A DNA stretch of 64,000 nucleotides. It comes from Nitromaritima sp964584125. Its GTDB lineage: Bacteria; Nitrospinota; Nitrospinia; Nitrospinales; VA-1. Shown here piece by piece: positions 45,604 to 54,744 of this stretch (positions within the stretch are counted from its first letter, which is position 1; every line of letters begins with the position of its first letter). Both the position numbers and the translations under genes were made by a program. Where the stretch lies: assembly GCA_964584125.1 (NCBI GenBank), contig CAZOYP010000001.1:56763-120762 (forward strand). Reading direction: 5' to 3'. The notes under the pieces were generated by a model. That model saw nothing but the letters and a program-made list of their open reading frames with translations. It was not told the DNA's origin and did no database searches.

Positions 45604-46311
45604 TTATTTATCAGTCAAAAAATTGTTCAAAGCCTCCTTGGCTGCATTCTGCTCAGCTTCTTTTTTGCTACGACCTTTTCCAGTGCCTCGCAGCTGACTT
45701 TGAACAATAACTTTCACATCAAATTTTTTATCATGACATGGGCCAGACTCTTGTACAATTTTATATGATGGGGTACAAGAAAATCTACTTTGTGTGTACT
45801 CTTGCAAGTCACTCTTAAAATCTGTAGACATGCATGCGTCTCTACAAGAGTCAATTTTTTCAATCAACTGTGGCAAAAATACATTAGCTGTAGTTTTAAA
45901 GTCACTATCGCAGAATATAGCCCCAACGATAGCCTCGTAAGTGTTGGCAAGAATAGATGGTTTTTGTCTACCTCCAGAATAATTTTCACCCTTACCAAGC
46001 AATAGATAATTTCCTAGATTTATATTTAAAGCCAACCCTGCAAGACAATTCTCGTTAACAGTCGCAGCTCGAATTTTTGATAATGGTCCTTCAGGCAAGT
46101 CTTGATACGTTAGAAACATATAATCGCCTACAATAAGATCAAGAACAGAATCTCCTAAAAACTCAAGTCTCTCATTATTTTTTACAACAAGAGGGTTTTC
46201 ATTAGAGTAAGATTTATGGGTAAGGGCTTTATTGAGGAGATCAAGATCCTTAAACTTATAACATAAAGCACCTTGTAGAGGAATCAGTTCATTAATTCGA
46301 TCTTCCTGCAT
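45604..46311 (-). CDS. rnc: Ribonuclease III
   Basis: 235 residues. The signature NERLEFLGDSVLDLIV, carrying the catalytic acidic residues, is at about residues 45-60, with the second acidic cluster in NTYEAIVGAIFCDSD. A C-terminal double-stranded RNA-binding domain follows (DLQEYTQ to KKEAEQNAAKEAL). It processes rRNA precursors and structured mRNAs. It lies 15 bases after fabF, in the expected place of the fatty-acid cluster. Confidence 0.95.
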   Translation of the reverse strand: MQEDRINELIPLQGALCYKFKDLDLLNKALTHKSYSNENPLVVKNNERLEFLGDSVLDLIVGDYMFLTYQDLPEGPLSKIRAATVNENCLAGLALNINLGNYLLLGKGENYSGGRQKPSILANTYEAIVGAIFCDSDFKTTANVFLPQLIEKIDSCRDACMSTDFKSDLQEYTQSRFSCTPSYKIVQESGPCHDKKFDVKVIVQSQLRGTGKGRSKKEAEQNAAKEALNNFLTDK

Positions 46312-46326
46312 TATTATTTTATAAGT

Positions 46327-47568
46327 TTAATTCGACAGTTTTTTAAACACAAGAACGGCGTTTGTTCCGCCAAAACCAAAAGAATTTGAAATAGCAGTAG
46401 TGATATTTAATTCTCGAGCCTCATTGGGAACATAATCCAAGTCACAATCAGGGTCAGGGTTATTATAATTAATTGTAGGTGGCAAAGTACCCCGATTAAT
46501 TGCAAGCAATGTATAAATAGCTTCTATGCCACCCGCAGCCCCAAGCAAGTGACCAGTCATCGACTTAGTGGAACTAACTGCTACTTTATATGCATGTTCT
46601 TTAAAAATAGATTTTATTGATTGTGTCTCTGTAAAATCTGCTCCTGTGGATGTTCCATGCGCATTAATATATTGAACTTCGTCATAATTAATGTGTGCAT
46701 TTTTTAATGCCAAACTCATACATCGAGCTGCACCCTCTCCATTTGGTGAGGTAGAAGTTATATGATATGCATCTCCATTTAATGCATATCCAACAATCTC
46801 ACCGTAAACCTTTGCACCACGTCTTTTTGCTGCTTCATATTCTTCTAATATTACGACTCCGCATCCCTCTCCTATAACAAACCCATCTCTATCTTTATCA
46901 AATGGTCGACTAGCACCCCTAGGATCATCATTACGAGTTGATAAAGCTTTAGCAGCATGAAAGCCACCAACACAAAGAGGTGTAATAACAGATTCTGTGC
47001 CACCGGCAATCATAGCATCAGCATCACCATACTTTATTAAACGTGCTGCATCTCCAATCGAATGGGTTCCCGTAGCGCAAGCCGTTACAACGCAAGTATT
47101 AGGGCCTTTAGCTCCCGCATGAATAGATACTTGGCCTGAAGCGAGATTGGCAATAACCATGGGTATAAAAAAAGGGGTTATCTTTCGAACCCCTTTTTCT
47201 TTATATATATTATGATATTTCTCTATGGCTGGTAATCCACCAAGGCCTACTCCTACTTGAACTCCAATTCTATCAGCATTTTTTTCAGTAACTTCATACC
47301 CTGAGTCTTTGAGGGCCTGATCACTTGCAGCGACAGCAAAATGAATAAACCTATCCATTTTTTTTACTTCTTTGTGATGCATGTACTGCTCGGCATCAAA
47401 ATCTTTAACTTCACCAGCAAATTTTACAGGGAAAGATCCTGCATCAAATCTTGTAATGGGTCCAATCCCCGATCGTCCGTTAATAATGGCTGACCAATTC
47501 TCTTCAATACCAATCCCGAGTGGAGAAAAAACACCCATTCCTGTGACAACAACTCGCCTACCCATCAA
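46327..47568 (-). CDS. fabF: 3-oxoacyl-ACP synthase II
   Basis: 413 residues. The catalytic Cys is in VVTACATGTHSIG, the two histidines in NAHGTSTGADF and KSMTGHLLGAAGG, and NSFGFGGTNAVLVF closes the chain. It elongates acyl-ACP with malonyl-ACP. Either of two adjacent ATGs could start it (MMGRR). A perfect 11-base-pair terminator-like hairpin lies inside its codons 124-134. It follows acpP by 26 bases. Confidence 0.95.
   Translation of the reverse strand: MMGRRVVVTGMGVFSPLGIGIEENWSAIINGRSGIGPITRFDAGSFPVKFAGEVKDFDAEQYMHHKEVKKMDRFIHFAVAASDQALKDSGYEVTEKNADRIGVQVGVGLGGLPAIEKYHNIYKEKGVRKITPFFIPMVIANLASGQVSIHAGAKGPNTCVVTACATGTHSIGDAARLIKYGDADAMIAGGTESVITPLCVGGFHAAKALSTRNDDPRGASRPFDKDRDGFVIGEGCGVVILEEYEAAKRRGAKVYGEIVGYALNGDAYHITSTSPNGEGAARCMSLALKNAHINYDEVQYINAHGTSTGADFTETQSIKSIFKEHAYKVAVSSTKSMTGHLLGAAGGIEAIYTLLAINRGTLPPTINYNNPDPDCDLDYVPNEARELNITTAISNSFGFGGTNAVLVFKKLSN
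47167..47198 (-). terminator. Terminator-like hairpin inside fabF
   Basis: In the fabF sense strand an 11-base arm AAAAAGGGGTT (47198-47188) pairs perfectly with AACCCCTTTTT (47179-47169) across an 8-base loop, and the T run is seven long. It encodes residues 124-134. It has all the marks of an intrinsic terminator but sits in a coding region; translation would normally suppress it. Confidence 0.5.
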
Positions 47569-47594
47569 CTCACCCCAGCTTCATCAAAAACTAA

Positions 47595-47828
47595 TCAATT
47601 AGTGTTGCTGTTGATATAATCAATTGCATCTTGAACTTTAGCAATTTTTTCAGCGTCCTCATCGGAAATCTCAACATCAAACTCCTCTTCAAGAGCCATG
47701 ACAAGTTCAACAGTATCAAGAGAATCGGCTCCTAAATCATCGATAAAGGAAGCAGAAGTCGTAACTTGATTTTCATCAACTCCTAATTGATCCACAATGA
47801 TTTCTTTTACTTTTTCTTCAACAGACAT
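47595..47828 (-). CDS. acpP: Acyl carrier protein
   Basis: 77 residues, acidic. The phosphopantetheine serine is in DDLGADSLDTVEL (Ser about residue 36). It carries growing acyl chains. An AGGAG Shine-Dalgarno precedes the ATG at good spacing. It lies between fabG and fabF as in most bacteria. Confidence 0.97.
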   Translation of the reverse strand: MSVEEKVKEIIVDQLGVDENQVTTSASFIDDLGADSLDTVELVMALEEEFDVEISDEDAEKIAKVQDAIDYINSNTN

Positions 47829-47847
47829 AAAATACTCCTAAAGGTTA

Positions 47848-48588
47848 TTACATCAACATCCCGCCATTAACATTCAAAACTTGACCAGTAATATAACTAG
47901 ACCGGTCAGAAACAAGAAAAGCGACACTATGTGCTATGTCGTCAGGTAAACCTAAACGTGATAGTGGTATTTGTTCAACCAGTTTATCTTTTACTTTTTC
48001 ATCAAGGACACGAGTCATTTCGGTATCAATAAACCCTGGGGCAATTGCATTAACTGTGATGTTTCTGGGGGCTAGCTCTCGAGCCATGGTTTTTGTCAAA
48101 CCGATCAAACCAGCCTTTGAAGCAGAATAGTTTGCCTGTCCAACGTTTCCTATAATACCAACAATCGATGCAATATTAACTATAGCTCCTTGACGCTGCT
48201 TCATCATTTGTTTTGCTGCTTGTTGACCACAAATAAAACTACCTTTGAGGTTAACATTGAGAACCCTGTCCCAATCATCTTCCTTCATCCTAACAAATAA
48301 TCCATCTTTGGTAATCCCAGCATTATTTACTAAAATATTTATCGACTTAAACTCCTTGACTACTAAGTCGAAAGCTTCCTTGACGTTTTCTAGATCTGCC
48401 ACATTCAGTAAAATAGCTGAGGCACTACCCCCTTTGGCTAAAATATCTTCAGCAGAGATCTTGGCATTTTCAAGGTTGATGTCCCCAAAAACAACGTGCG
48501 CTCCTAATTTTGCAAGGTCATCTCCTATTATACGGCCAATACCTTGACCTCCTCCGGTGACAAGCGCAACTTTATCTTTAAGTTCCAT
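47848..48588 (-). CDS. fabG: 3-oxoacyl-ACP reductase
   Basis: 246 residues, classical SDR. VTGGGQGIGRIIG binds NADPH, NNAGITKDG, IVNIASIVG and YSASKAGL supply the Asn-Ser-Tyr-Lys tetrad. ITVNAIAPGFIDTEMT is the usual C-terminal block. It reduces 3-oxoacyl-ACP. Its ATG shares one base with the fabD stop, so the two are coupled. Confidence 0.95.
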   Translation of the reverse strand: MELKDKVALVTGGGQGIGRIIGDDLAKLGAHVVFGDINLENAKISAEDILAKGGSASAILLNVADLENVKEAFDLVVKEFKSINILVNNAGITKDGLFVRMKEDDWDRVLNVNLKGSFICGQQAAKQMMKQRQGAIVNIASIVGIIGNVGQANYSASKAGLIGLTKTMARELAPRNITVNAIAPGFIDTEMTRVLDEKVKDKLVEQIPLSRLGLPDDIAHSVAFLVSDRSSYITGQVLNVNGGMLM

Positions 48589-49547
48589 TAGTTATTCCAT
48601 AATTTTGACAGATCTTTGCAAGCTTCAATTGTTCTTTTTAAAGAATCTGGATCTTCAACTTGAAAACACCTAATATTCTTATCAAAACGACGCATAAGAC
48701 CAGATAATACTTTTCCTGTGCCAATCTCAATGGCAACATTTATCTCTTGATCCGACAAGTATTGCATGGTCTTAGCCCATTGAACAGGCGAACAGACTTG
48801 CCTAACTAGCGCATCGCATGCAGAAGAACCTTTAATAAGCGGACGAGCTTGTATGTTTGATATAACCGGATACTGATGATCCATGAATTCGGTTTTTTCC
48901 AGTTCTTTTTTAAGATTAATTTCAGCCGGCTTCATCAATGGGCAGTGAAAAGGGGCACTAACTGGCAGTAAAAGTGTTTTTTTAGCTCCGTCCTTTTTCG
49001 CTAACTGCGTGACTTCTTCAACCGCCTTAATGTGTCCAGCAATTACTATTTGTTCATGACTATTAATATTGGCAGGCTGAACTAGACAGTCTTTCTTTGA
49101 AACTCTACTGCATAGTAAGCTAATTTCATCCAGATGCATTCCGATTATAGCAGCCATACCTCCGATACCAACAGGAACGGCTTCCTGCATGAAACGCCCT
49201 CTCAAATGAACTAACCGAACTGCATCCAAAAATTTAATAGACCCTGCGGCCACATTAGCTGAATACTCACCAAGACTATGACCAGCCGCGAACTCAGCAT
49301 TGATACCACTTTCCCTCAACATATTCAAGGCTATTGTACTATGAATCAGTAGGGCTGGCTGTGCATTTTCTGTAAGCATTAATTTATCGCTAGGACCATT
49401 AAAACATAGGTCGGCAATATCAAAACCAAGAACAGCTGCTGCTTTAGCAAATAATTCTCTAGCTTCTAAAGAAGAATTAAAAAATTTCTTAGCCATACCT
49501 ACAACTTGCGATCCTTGGCCAGGAAAAAGAAAAGCAATTTTTACCAT
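48588..49547 (-). CDS. fabD: Malonyl-CoA:ACP transacylase
   Basis: 319 residues. FLFPGQGSQVVGM opens the chain, the nucleophilic Ser is in AGHSLGEYSA, and the catalytic His is in VSAPFHCPLM. It moves malonyl from CoA to ACP. It overlaps fabH by 7 bases at the start and fabG by one base at the end. Confidence 0.95.
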   Translation of the reverse strand: MVKIAFLFPGQGSQVVGMAKKFFNSSLEARELFAKAAAVLGFDIADLCFNGPSDKLMLTENAQPALLIHSTIALNMLRESGINAEFAAGHSLGEYSANVAAGSIKFLDAVRLVHLRGRFMQEAVPVGIGGMAAIIGMHLDEISLLCSRVSKKDCLVQPANINSHEQIVIAGHIKAVEEVTQLAKKDGAKKTLLLPVSAPFHCPLMKPAEINLKKELEKTEFMDHQYPVISNIQARPLIKGSSACDALVRQVCSPVQWAKTMQYLSDQEINVAIEIGTGKVLSGLMRRFDKNIRCFQVEDPDSLKRTIEACKDLSKLWNN

Positions 49548-50542
49548 CTAATTAACGCCGCTCCCCATGTTAAACCAGCTCCTGCAACAACAAGTAACGT
49601 AAGGCATCCTGGTGTTATTAAACCTGCTTCGCGGGCCTCATGCATAGCTATGGGAATTGAAGCAGATGATGTATTACCGTATTTTTCAATATTCACAAAA
49701 ACTTTTTCGGTTGGAATGCCCAACTTTTCAGATACTGCATCAAGAATGCGTCGATTTGCTTGATGGGGCAATACTAAATCGATATCTTCTACTAAAATTT
49801 TATTAAAATCCAAAGCCTCTCTAGAAACTTCTGCCATCCGTTTGACTGCAACCTTGAATGTAGCATTACCAGACATGTGAATAAAATACTCTTTATTAGA
49901 AATGGCTTCTTGAGAAATTGCTTTTTTCCCAATGCCTCCGGGAACGATAATCAAATCAGATTTTTCACCATCCGAATGAATGTGAGTGGAAAGCAAACCT
50001 CTATGTTCTTGCATTTCATTTTTCTTTAAAACTACAGCTCCTGCACCATCACCAAATAATATACAAGTTGACCTATCAGACCAGTCCACAATACGTGAAT
50101 TGGTTTCACTACCAATTACCAAAACGTTACTAAATCTCCCGCTTTTTATGTACTGCTCTGCTATAGATAATCCAAAAACAAAACCAGAACACACAGCCGA
50201 AATATCATAGGCGGCAGCATTTTCAGCTCCAAGCCCATCTTGAACAAAGCAGGCTGTAGCTGGGAATAGAATATCGGGAGTTGATGTACAAACAATAATG
50301 AGGTCTAGCTCACTAGGCAAAATTTTTGCAGACCCAAGAGCCATTTTACCGGCTTGAATAGCAAGTGTTGAGGTTGACTCACCCTCATCAGCAATTCTCC
50401 TTTCATGAATTCCTGTGCGTGTACGGATCCACTCATCGGAAGTATTAAGTGTTTTTTCCAAATCTTCATTAGTAATAACTTTATTTGGAAGAAATATACC
50501 TGTCCCAACAATTTCAGCTCTAATTTTATTATCAGTATTCAT
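49541..50542 (-). CDS. fabH: 3-oxoacyl-ACP synthase III
   Basis: 333 residues. The catalytic triad is visible: Cys in DISAVCSGFVFG, His in VLPHQANRRI, and Asn in YGNTSSASIP. It starts fatty acid synthesis from acetyl- (or other acyl-) CoA. It overlaps fabD by 7 bases and follows plsX by 12. Confidence 0.96.
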   Translation of the reverse strand: MNTDNKIRAEIVGTGIFLPNKVITNEDLEKTLNTSDEWIRTRTGIHERRIADEGESTSTLAIQAGKMALGSAKILPSELDLIIVCTSTPDILFPATACFVQDGLGAENAAAYDISAVCSGFVFGLSIAEQYIKSGRFSNVLVIGSETNSRIVDWSDRSTCILFGDGAGAVVLKKNEMQEHRGLLSTHIHSDGEKSDLIIVPGGIGKKAISQEAISNKEYFIHMSGNATFKVAVKRMAEVSREALDFNKILVEDIDLVLPHQANRRILDAVSEKLGIPTEKVFVNIEKYGNTSSASIPIAMHEAREAGLITPGCLTLLVVAGAGLTWGAALIRW

Positions 50543-50554
50543 AAAAAAATAGAA

Positions 50555-51664
50555 TTATTTATCTTTTACAGGAGGGTTAGAATCTTCGGATAAACCGCTA
50601 ATATTTTCATCCTTACCCGGTACAAAAGCTATTTTTTTTATCTGTTTCCAAAAGGGCTCTTTGCTCAGCACAAGGTTTGACTCTATATCATCACGAATAT
50701 GCTCATTCATTTTTTTTTCAACTAATTCTTTTGCTCGAATAATAGCATTCTTAATAGCTTTGGGAGATGAACCGCCATGGGCAATTATACAAACCCCATT
50801 GACCCCTAAAAGAGGCGCGCCTCCTGTCTCAGAGTGGTCAACCATTTTTTTAAAATTGATAAAATGAGGCTTAATAAAATAGTAACCCAACTTAGTAACC
50901 CAACTAGCCATAAAAACCTGCTTTAAGTTTTCCCCAATCATCTCTGCTAAGCTCTCACTAATTTTTAATGCAACGTTGCCAGTAAATCCATCACATACGA
51001 TGACATCGGCATTCCCTCGATAAACTTCTTTACCTTCTAGGTTCCCAATAAACTTGATATGGCTATTTTTCAACATCTGAAAGGCTTCACGAGTAACATC
51101 GTTCCCTTTTGAGTCTTCTTCTCCAATACTCAATAAACCTACATCAGGTGCAACTTTACCATGAATATATTTTGAAAATGAATGCCCCATAATGCCAAAC
51201 TGGAATAATTGACTTGATTTACAGTCAACATTTGCTCCAGCATCGAGCAAGATCGAAAAACCTTTTAACGTAGGCAACTGAATAGCAATAGCAGGACGGT
51301 CCACTCCCTTTAAAAGACGCAGTGTGAAAGTTGCAAAAGCAAGAACAGCGCCGGTATTTCCAGCACTGACAAAAGCTGAAGCATGACCACTCTTAACTAG
51401 CTCAAGCCCAACTTTAATCGAAGATTTTTTCTTACTTCTCAAAACTTTTGACGGCGATTCATGCATTTCGACTACATCTTCAGCATGCACAATTTCAATA
51501 GGAAGTTCAGACCAGCCATCAAATTTAGATAGCTCGGCCTCAATAAGGCCAGATAATCCAATTAAAGTAATCTGCACATTACACTCCTTAACTGCCATCA
51601 CAACTCCTTCAATGACAGCTTTAGGAGCAAAATCTCCGCCCATAGCATCAACCACAATCTTCAT
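50555..51664 (-). CDS. plsX: Phosphate acyltransferase PlsX
   Basis: 369 residues. DAMGGDFAPKAVIEGV opens the chain, with VSAGNTGAVLAFA, LLDAGANVDCKS, VCDGFTGNVALK and GAPLLGVNGVCIIAHG as family blocks. It makes acyl-phosphate from acyl-ACP for PlsY, the entry to phospholipid synthesis. It precedes fabH and follows rpmF by 175 bases. Confidence 0.95.
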   Translation of the reverse strand: MKIVVDAMGGDFAPKAVIEGVVMAVKECNVQITLIGLSGLIEAELSKFDGWSELPIEIVHAEDVVEMHESPSKVLRSKKKSSIKVGLELVKSGHASAFVSAGNTGAVLAFATFTLRLLKGVDRPAIAIQLPTLKGFSILLDAGANVDCKSSQLFQFGIMGHSFSKYIHGKVAPDVGLLSIGEEDSKGNDVTREAFQMLKNSHIKFIGNLEGKEVYRGNADVIVCDGFTGNVALKISESLAEMIGENLKQVFMASWVTKLGYYFIKPHFINFKKMVDHSETGGAPLLGVNGVCIIAHGGSSPKAIKNAIIRAKELVEKKMNEHIRDDIESNLVLSKEPFWKQIKKIAFVPGKDENISGLSEDSNPPVKDK

Positions 51665-51839
51665 GTTAAAATATCACTCCCATCAAGAAAGGATTACTTC
51701 GGATCACAATATAAAGGATTAATAAATTCAGGGAAAGTCGGGTGTATCAGTTTTCTCCTTATGCCCCATACAAAAATAAAAATAGCTAGCGAGTCATCAG
51801 AGCAACTTTACACTTGGTTGGCAGCACTATAAACATTGG

Positions 51840-52022
51840 TTATACAACTTCTATCTCCATTACTTCTTTATCTTTATAATACCCGCAATGAGAACATACA
51901 TGATGCGGCTTACGCATCTCATGGCATTGCGGGCATTCACTCATAGTTGGTTGGCTAAGCTTGTCATGAGATCTACGCTGCCCTTGCCTAGACTTGGACA
52001 TTTTTTTCTTAGGAACTGGCAT
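51840..52022 (-). CDS. rpmF: Ribosomal protein L32
   Basis: 60 residues. MPVPKKKMSKSRQGQRR is the diagnostic start, followed by a zinc motif of two CxxC pairs (CPQCHEMRKPHHVCSHCG). Its stop lies 175 bases before plsX, and its start abuts the DUF177 gene's stop, the common arrangement. Confidence 0.97.
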   Translation of the reverse strand: MPVPKKKMSKSRQGQRRSHDKLSQPTMSECPQCHEMRKPHHVCSHCGYYKDKEVMEIEVV

Positions 52023-52562
52023 CTACCCTCCTCCAACAAATTTATTTTTAAAAACTTTTAAAACTTCCAACCTTGGATCTGCAAATGACTCATTTATACA
52101 CTTACAATGGCTATGATTTAGGTTATTTCCGCACTGAGAACAAATGCCTTTGCAGGCTTCCTTACACAAACATACAACTGGAACTGCTAGTAAAATACCG
52201 TCTCTGACAGATTGCGTAAGATCAATTTGTTGATTTTCGTAAACCTCTGTATCGATATCGGAGGCATGCAACTCCACATCTCCTGGTATAATACAGCTAT
52301 GGTTCGACGATACAAAATGAGATTTTAAATTACTATCAATTGGATAAGAAAGCTTATCAAGACACCGAGAACAACTAGAAACCACATTTGTTATTACATT
52401 CCCATTAAGGTAAAAGTCGTCACCTAATCGATTTAGAAAACCGTTAATAGTAATATCAACACTTACACTTAAATCTGCATGATCAATTTCAAGTTGATCT
52501 CTATTCAATACAAAGCTAAAGCTTAATCCTTTTTCACCAATCTTCTCAATATCAAAAATCAT
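52023..52562 (-). CDS. DUF177 / YceD-family protein
   Basis: 179 residues from the ATG at 52562; a longer frame back to 52637 would add a hydrophobic stretch that is not typical. Four cysteines lie in CSRCLDKLSYP and CKGICSQCGNNLN, and SVRDGILLAVPVVCLC is the family block. YceD relatives affect 23S rRNA maturation. The gene immediately precedes rpmF. Confidence 0.85.
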   Translation of the reverse strand: MIFDIEKIGEKGLSFSFVLNRDQLEIDHADLSVSVDITINGFLNRLGDDFYLNGNVITNVVSSCSRCLDKLSYPIDSNLKSHFVSSNHSCIIPGDVELHASDIDTEVYENQQIDLTQSVRDGILLAVPVVCLCKEACKGICSQCGNNLNHSHCKCINESFADPRLEVLKVFKNKFVGGG

Positions 52563-52714
52563 GATATAGAGCCACAATAATAGATTAAGAATTAATATAA
52601 AAAAAACTATAAAAAATCCAATAAATGGTGGAAACAAAAAGGAAGGATTTAAAGTGATGTTATCTTCATTTGATTAGATCGTCAAGAAAAATATGGGACT
52701 ATCCCCCTATTCTA

Positions 52715-53596
52715 TCAAGCTCTTGGATGAAATCGCTCGTGAACATCTCGCATTCTTTCTCCTAGAACATGAGTATATATTTGGGTAGAGGAGATATTTG
52801 AGTGACCCAGCATCATTTGAACTGAACGCAAATCTGCTCCGCGCTCTAAAAGATGAGTTGCAAAAGCATGCCTTAATGCATGTGGAGAAATACCAGCTTT
52901 TATATTAGCTTTAATAGAATATTTTTTTATAATTTTCCAAAAACTCTGCCTAGTCATAGGATTACCACGCCTAGTTAAAAATAAGCCATCTGACATTCCT
53001 TTTTTTTGAAATAGTGGACGTGCTTTGACAACATAAACCTCAATAGCGTTTTTGGCTATATCGCCAATAGGGACTATTCTTTCTTTAGACCCCTTACCTA
53101 GTGACCGAAGATAGCCAACATCTAGGTCTACCGCACTTATTTTCATTGAAACTAATTCTGAAACTCTCAACCCTGTGGCATAAATTAACTCAAGCATAGC
53201 CAAATCTCTAATACCAGCAAGAGAACTCGTATCAGGAGCATCAAAAAGCGCATCAACTTCTTCTATTGATATGACATTTGGAAGTTTTCGCCAAGGGCGA
53301 GGAGAAGAAATAGTTTCGGTAGGATTATTTAATATTAAATTCTCAATAAACATATATTCATAAAAAGATTTTAACGAAGACAAATGCCTTGCTACCGAAG
53401 ATGGTGCCAATCCCTCTTCGTTTCTTAGAAAAACAAGAAAAGTCCTAACATCACCTGCCTTAACGTCCACAAGTTCTTTATTTGATATATACTTTGCAAA
53501 ACGAGTAAGATCACTCCTATAAGCGGCAAGTGTATTTACAGATTGCCGTTTCTCAATTTTTAAAAACTCTGTATACTCCAAAAGGTATTTATTCAT
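52715..53596 (-). CDS. xerC: XerC/XerD tyrosine recombinase
   Basis: 293 residues from the ATG at 53596 (an upstream in-frame ATG at 53620 is possible). SAM-like N-terminal domain (FLKIEKRQSVNTLAAYRSDL), then the catalytic set: Arg in ATGLRVSELV, Lys in LGKGSKERIVP, HxxR in HALRHAFATH, His in MLGHSNI, Tyr in STQIYTHV. It resolves chromosome dimers at dif. Nothing marks it as an integrase of a mobile element. Confidence 0.9.
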   Translation of the reverse strand: MNKYLLEYTEFLKIEKRQSVNTLAAYRSDLTRFAKYISNKELVDVKAGDVRTFLVFLRNEEGLAPSSVARHLSSLKSFYEYMFIENLILNNPTETISSPRPWRKLPNVISIEEVDALFDAPDTSSLAGIRDLAMLELIYATGLRVSELVSMKISAVDLDVGYLRSLGKGSKERIVPIGDIAKNAIEVYVVKARPLFQKKGMSDGLFLTRRGNPMTRQSFWKIIKKYSIKANIKAGISPHALRHAFATHLLERGADLRSVQMMLGHSNISSTQIYTHVLGERMRDVHERFHPRA

Positions 53597-53666
53597 AATG
53601 TTTATAGCTAATAATAACAATAGCTTATGCTACATTATATGACAATTTATAGCTACAGTATTCTCA

Positions 53667-53695
53667 TTGCCGTTGCTCAATATTTAATGTAGAAT
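53667..53695 (+). promoter_or_regulatory. Promoter of fbp-hisS
   Basis: TTGCCG (53667-53672) and TAGAAT (53690-53695) are 17 bases apart; transcription would begin near 53702, 35 bases before the fbp ATG. Confidence 0.5.
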
Positions 53696-53736
53696 CCGCT
53701 CGTTCACATTAATGAAAGCTCTTAAAAACAATAACT

Positions 53737-54726
53737 ATGGAACAAACCACTTTAGTTCAACACCTACATCATCAGCAAAAGTTTTTAGGGGCAACTGGTG
53801 AATTCACTAGCTTAATGAACGAGATCCTTGTTGCTGCAAAGATTATCTCACTTGAAGTCAATAAAGCTGGAATTGGTGGGGAAATACTCGGTGTGACCGG
53901 AAGTGTTAATATCCACGGTGAAGAAGTTCAAAAGTTAGATGAATTCGCAAACTCGACCTTTGTTAATATTATGGGGAAGTCTGGGACAGTATGCGCTATA
54001 ACTTCCGAAGAAATGGAAAATCCTGTTTTTATCCCCGAGGACAAAGCTGGAAAGTATATATTTATGATGGACCCACTTGATGGTTCTTCAAACATTGATG
54101 TAAATGTCAGCATAGGAACTATTTTTTCTATATACCGCAAAAAAAGCTCGAAAAGTCATGTAACAAACGATGACCTATTACAAAAGGGAGCAGACCAAGT
54201 CGCGGGTGGTTATATTGTTTACGGTTCTAGCACGATGTTTATATATAGTTCTGGTAGTGGTGTTCACGGATTTACATTAGACCCATCCATAGGAGAGTTT
54301 TTCTTATCACACCCAGATATGAAAATACCAGCTCAGGGCAATATCTATAGTGTTAACGAAGGAAATGAAATTAATTGGGATATTAAACAAATAAATTTAA
54401 TAAATTACTTTAAGAAATTTGATGAATTGACCAAGCGTCCCTATAAGGGAAGGTACATTGGTTCTATGGTATCTGATTTCCATAGAACACTTCTAAAAGG
54501 GGGAATATTTATGTACCCCAAAGATAGTAAAAACCCTAATGGGAAGTTACGGTTTTCGTTTGAAGCTAGTCCTTTAGCCTTTATTGTCGAAAATGCGGGT
54601 GGCCTAGCTTCTACTGGTACACAACGAATTCTAGATATAGTTCCCAGCGATATTCACCAATGCGTTCCCCTATATATTGGAAGTCGCGAGGATGTCAAAA
54701 TAGCTGAATCATTTCTAAAAGATTAG
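53737..54726 (+). CDS. fbp: Fructose-1,6-bisphosphatase, class I
   Basis: 329 residues. MDPLDGSSNIDVNVSIGTIF near residue 110 supplies the metal ligands, and RYIGSMVSDFHRTLLKGG and RLLYE-like LRFSFEASPLAFIVENAGG the substrate site. It hydrolyses fructose 1,6-bisphosphate in gluconeogenesis or a CO2-fixing cycle. No Shine-Dalgarno precedes the ATG. hisS follows after 18 bases in the same direction. Confidence 0.95.
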   Translation: MEQTTLVQHLHHQQKFLGATGEFTSLMNEILVAAKIISLEVNKAGIGGEILGVTGSVNIHGEEVQKLDEFANSTFVNIMGKSGTVCAITSEEMENPVFIPEDKAGKYIFMMDPLDGSSNIDVNVSIGTIFSIYRKKSSKSHVTNDDLLQKGADQVAGGYIVYGSSTMFIYSSGSGVHGFTLDPSIGEFFLSHPDMKIPAQGNIYSVNEGNEINWDIKQINLINYFKKFDELTKRPYKGRYIGSMVSDFHRTLLKGGIFMYPKDSKNPNGKLRFSFEASPLAFIVENAGGLASTGTQRILDIVPSDIHQCVPLYIGSREDVKIAESFLKD

Positions 54727-54744
54727 AAATCTAATTCAAATACA

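Noticed and set aside
51694..51750. CTG-started peptide upstream of plsX with AAGGAG before it
   Set aside because: The start codon is non-canonical, the frame is short and nothing supports translation.
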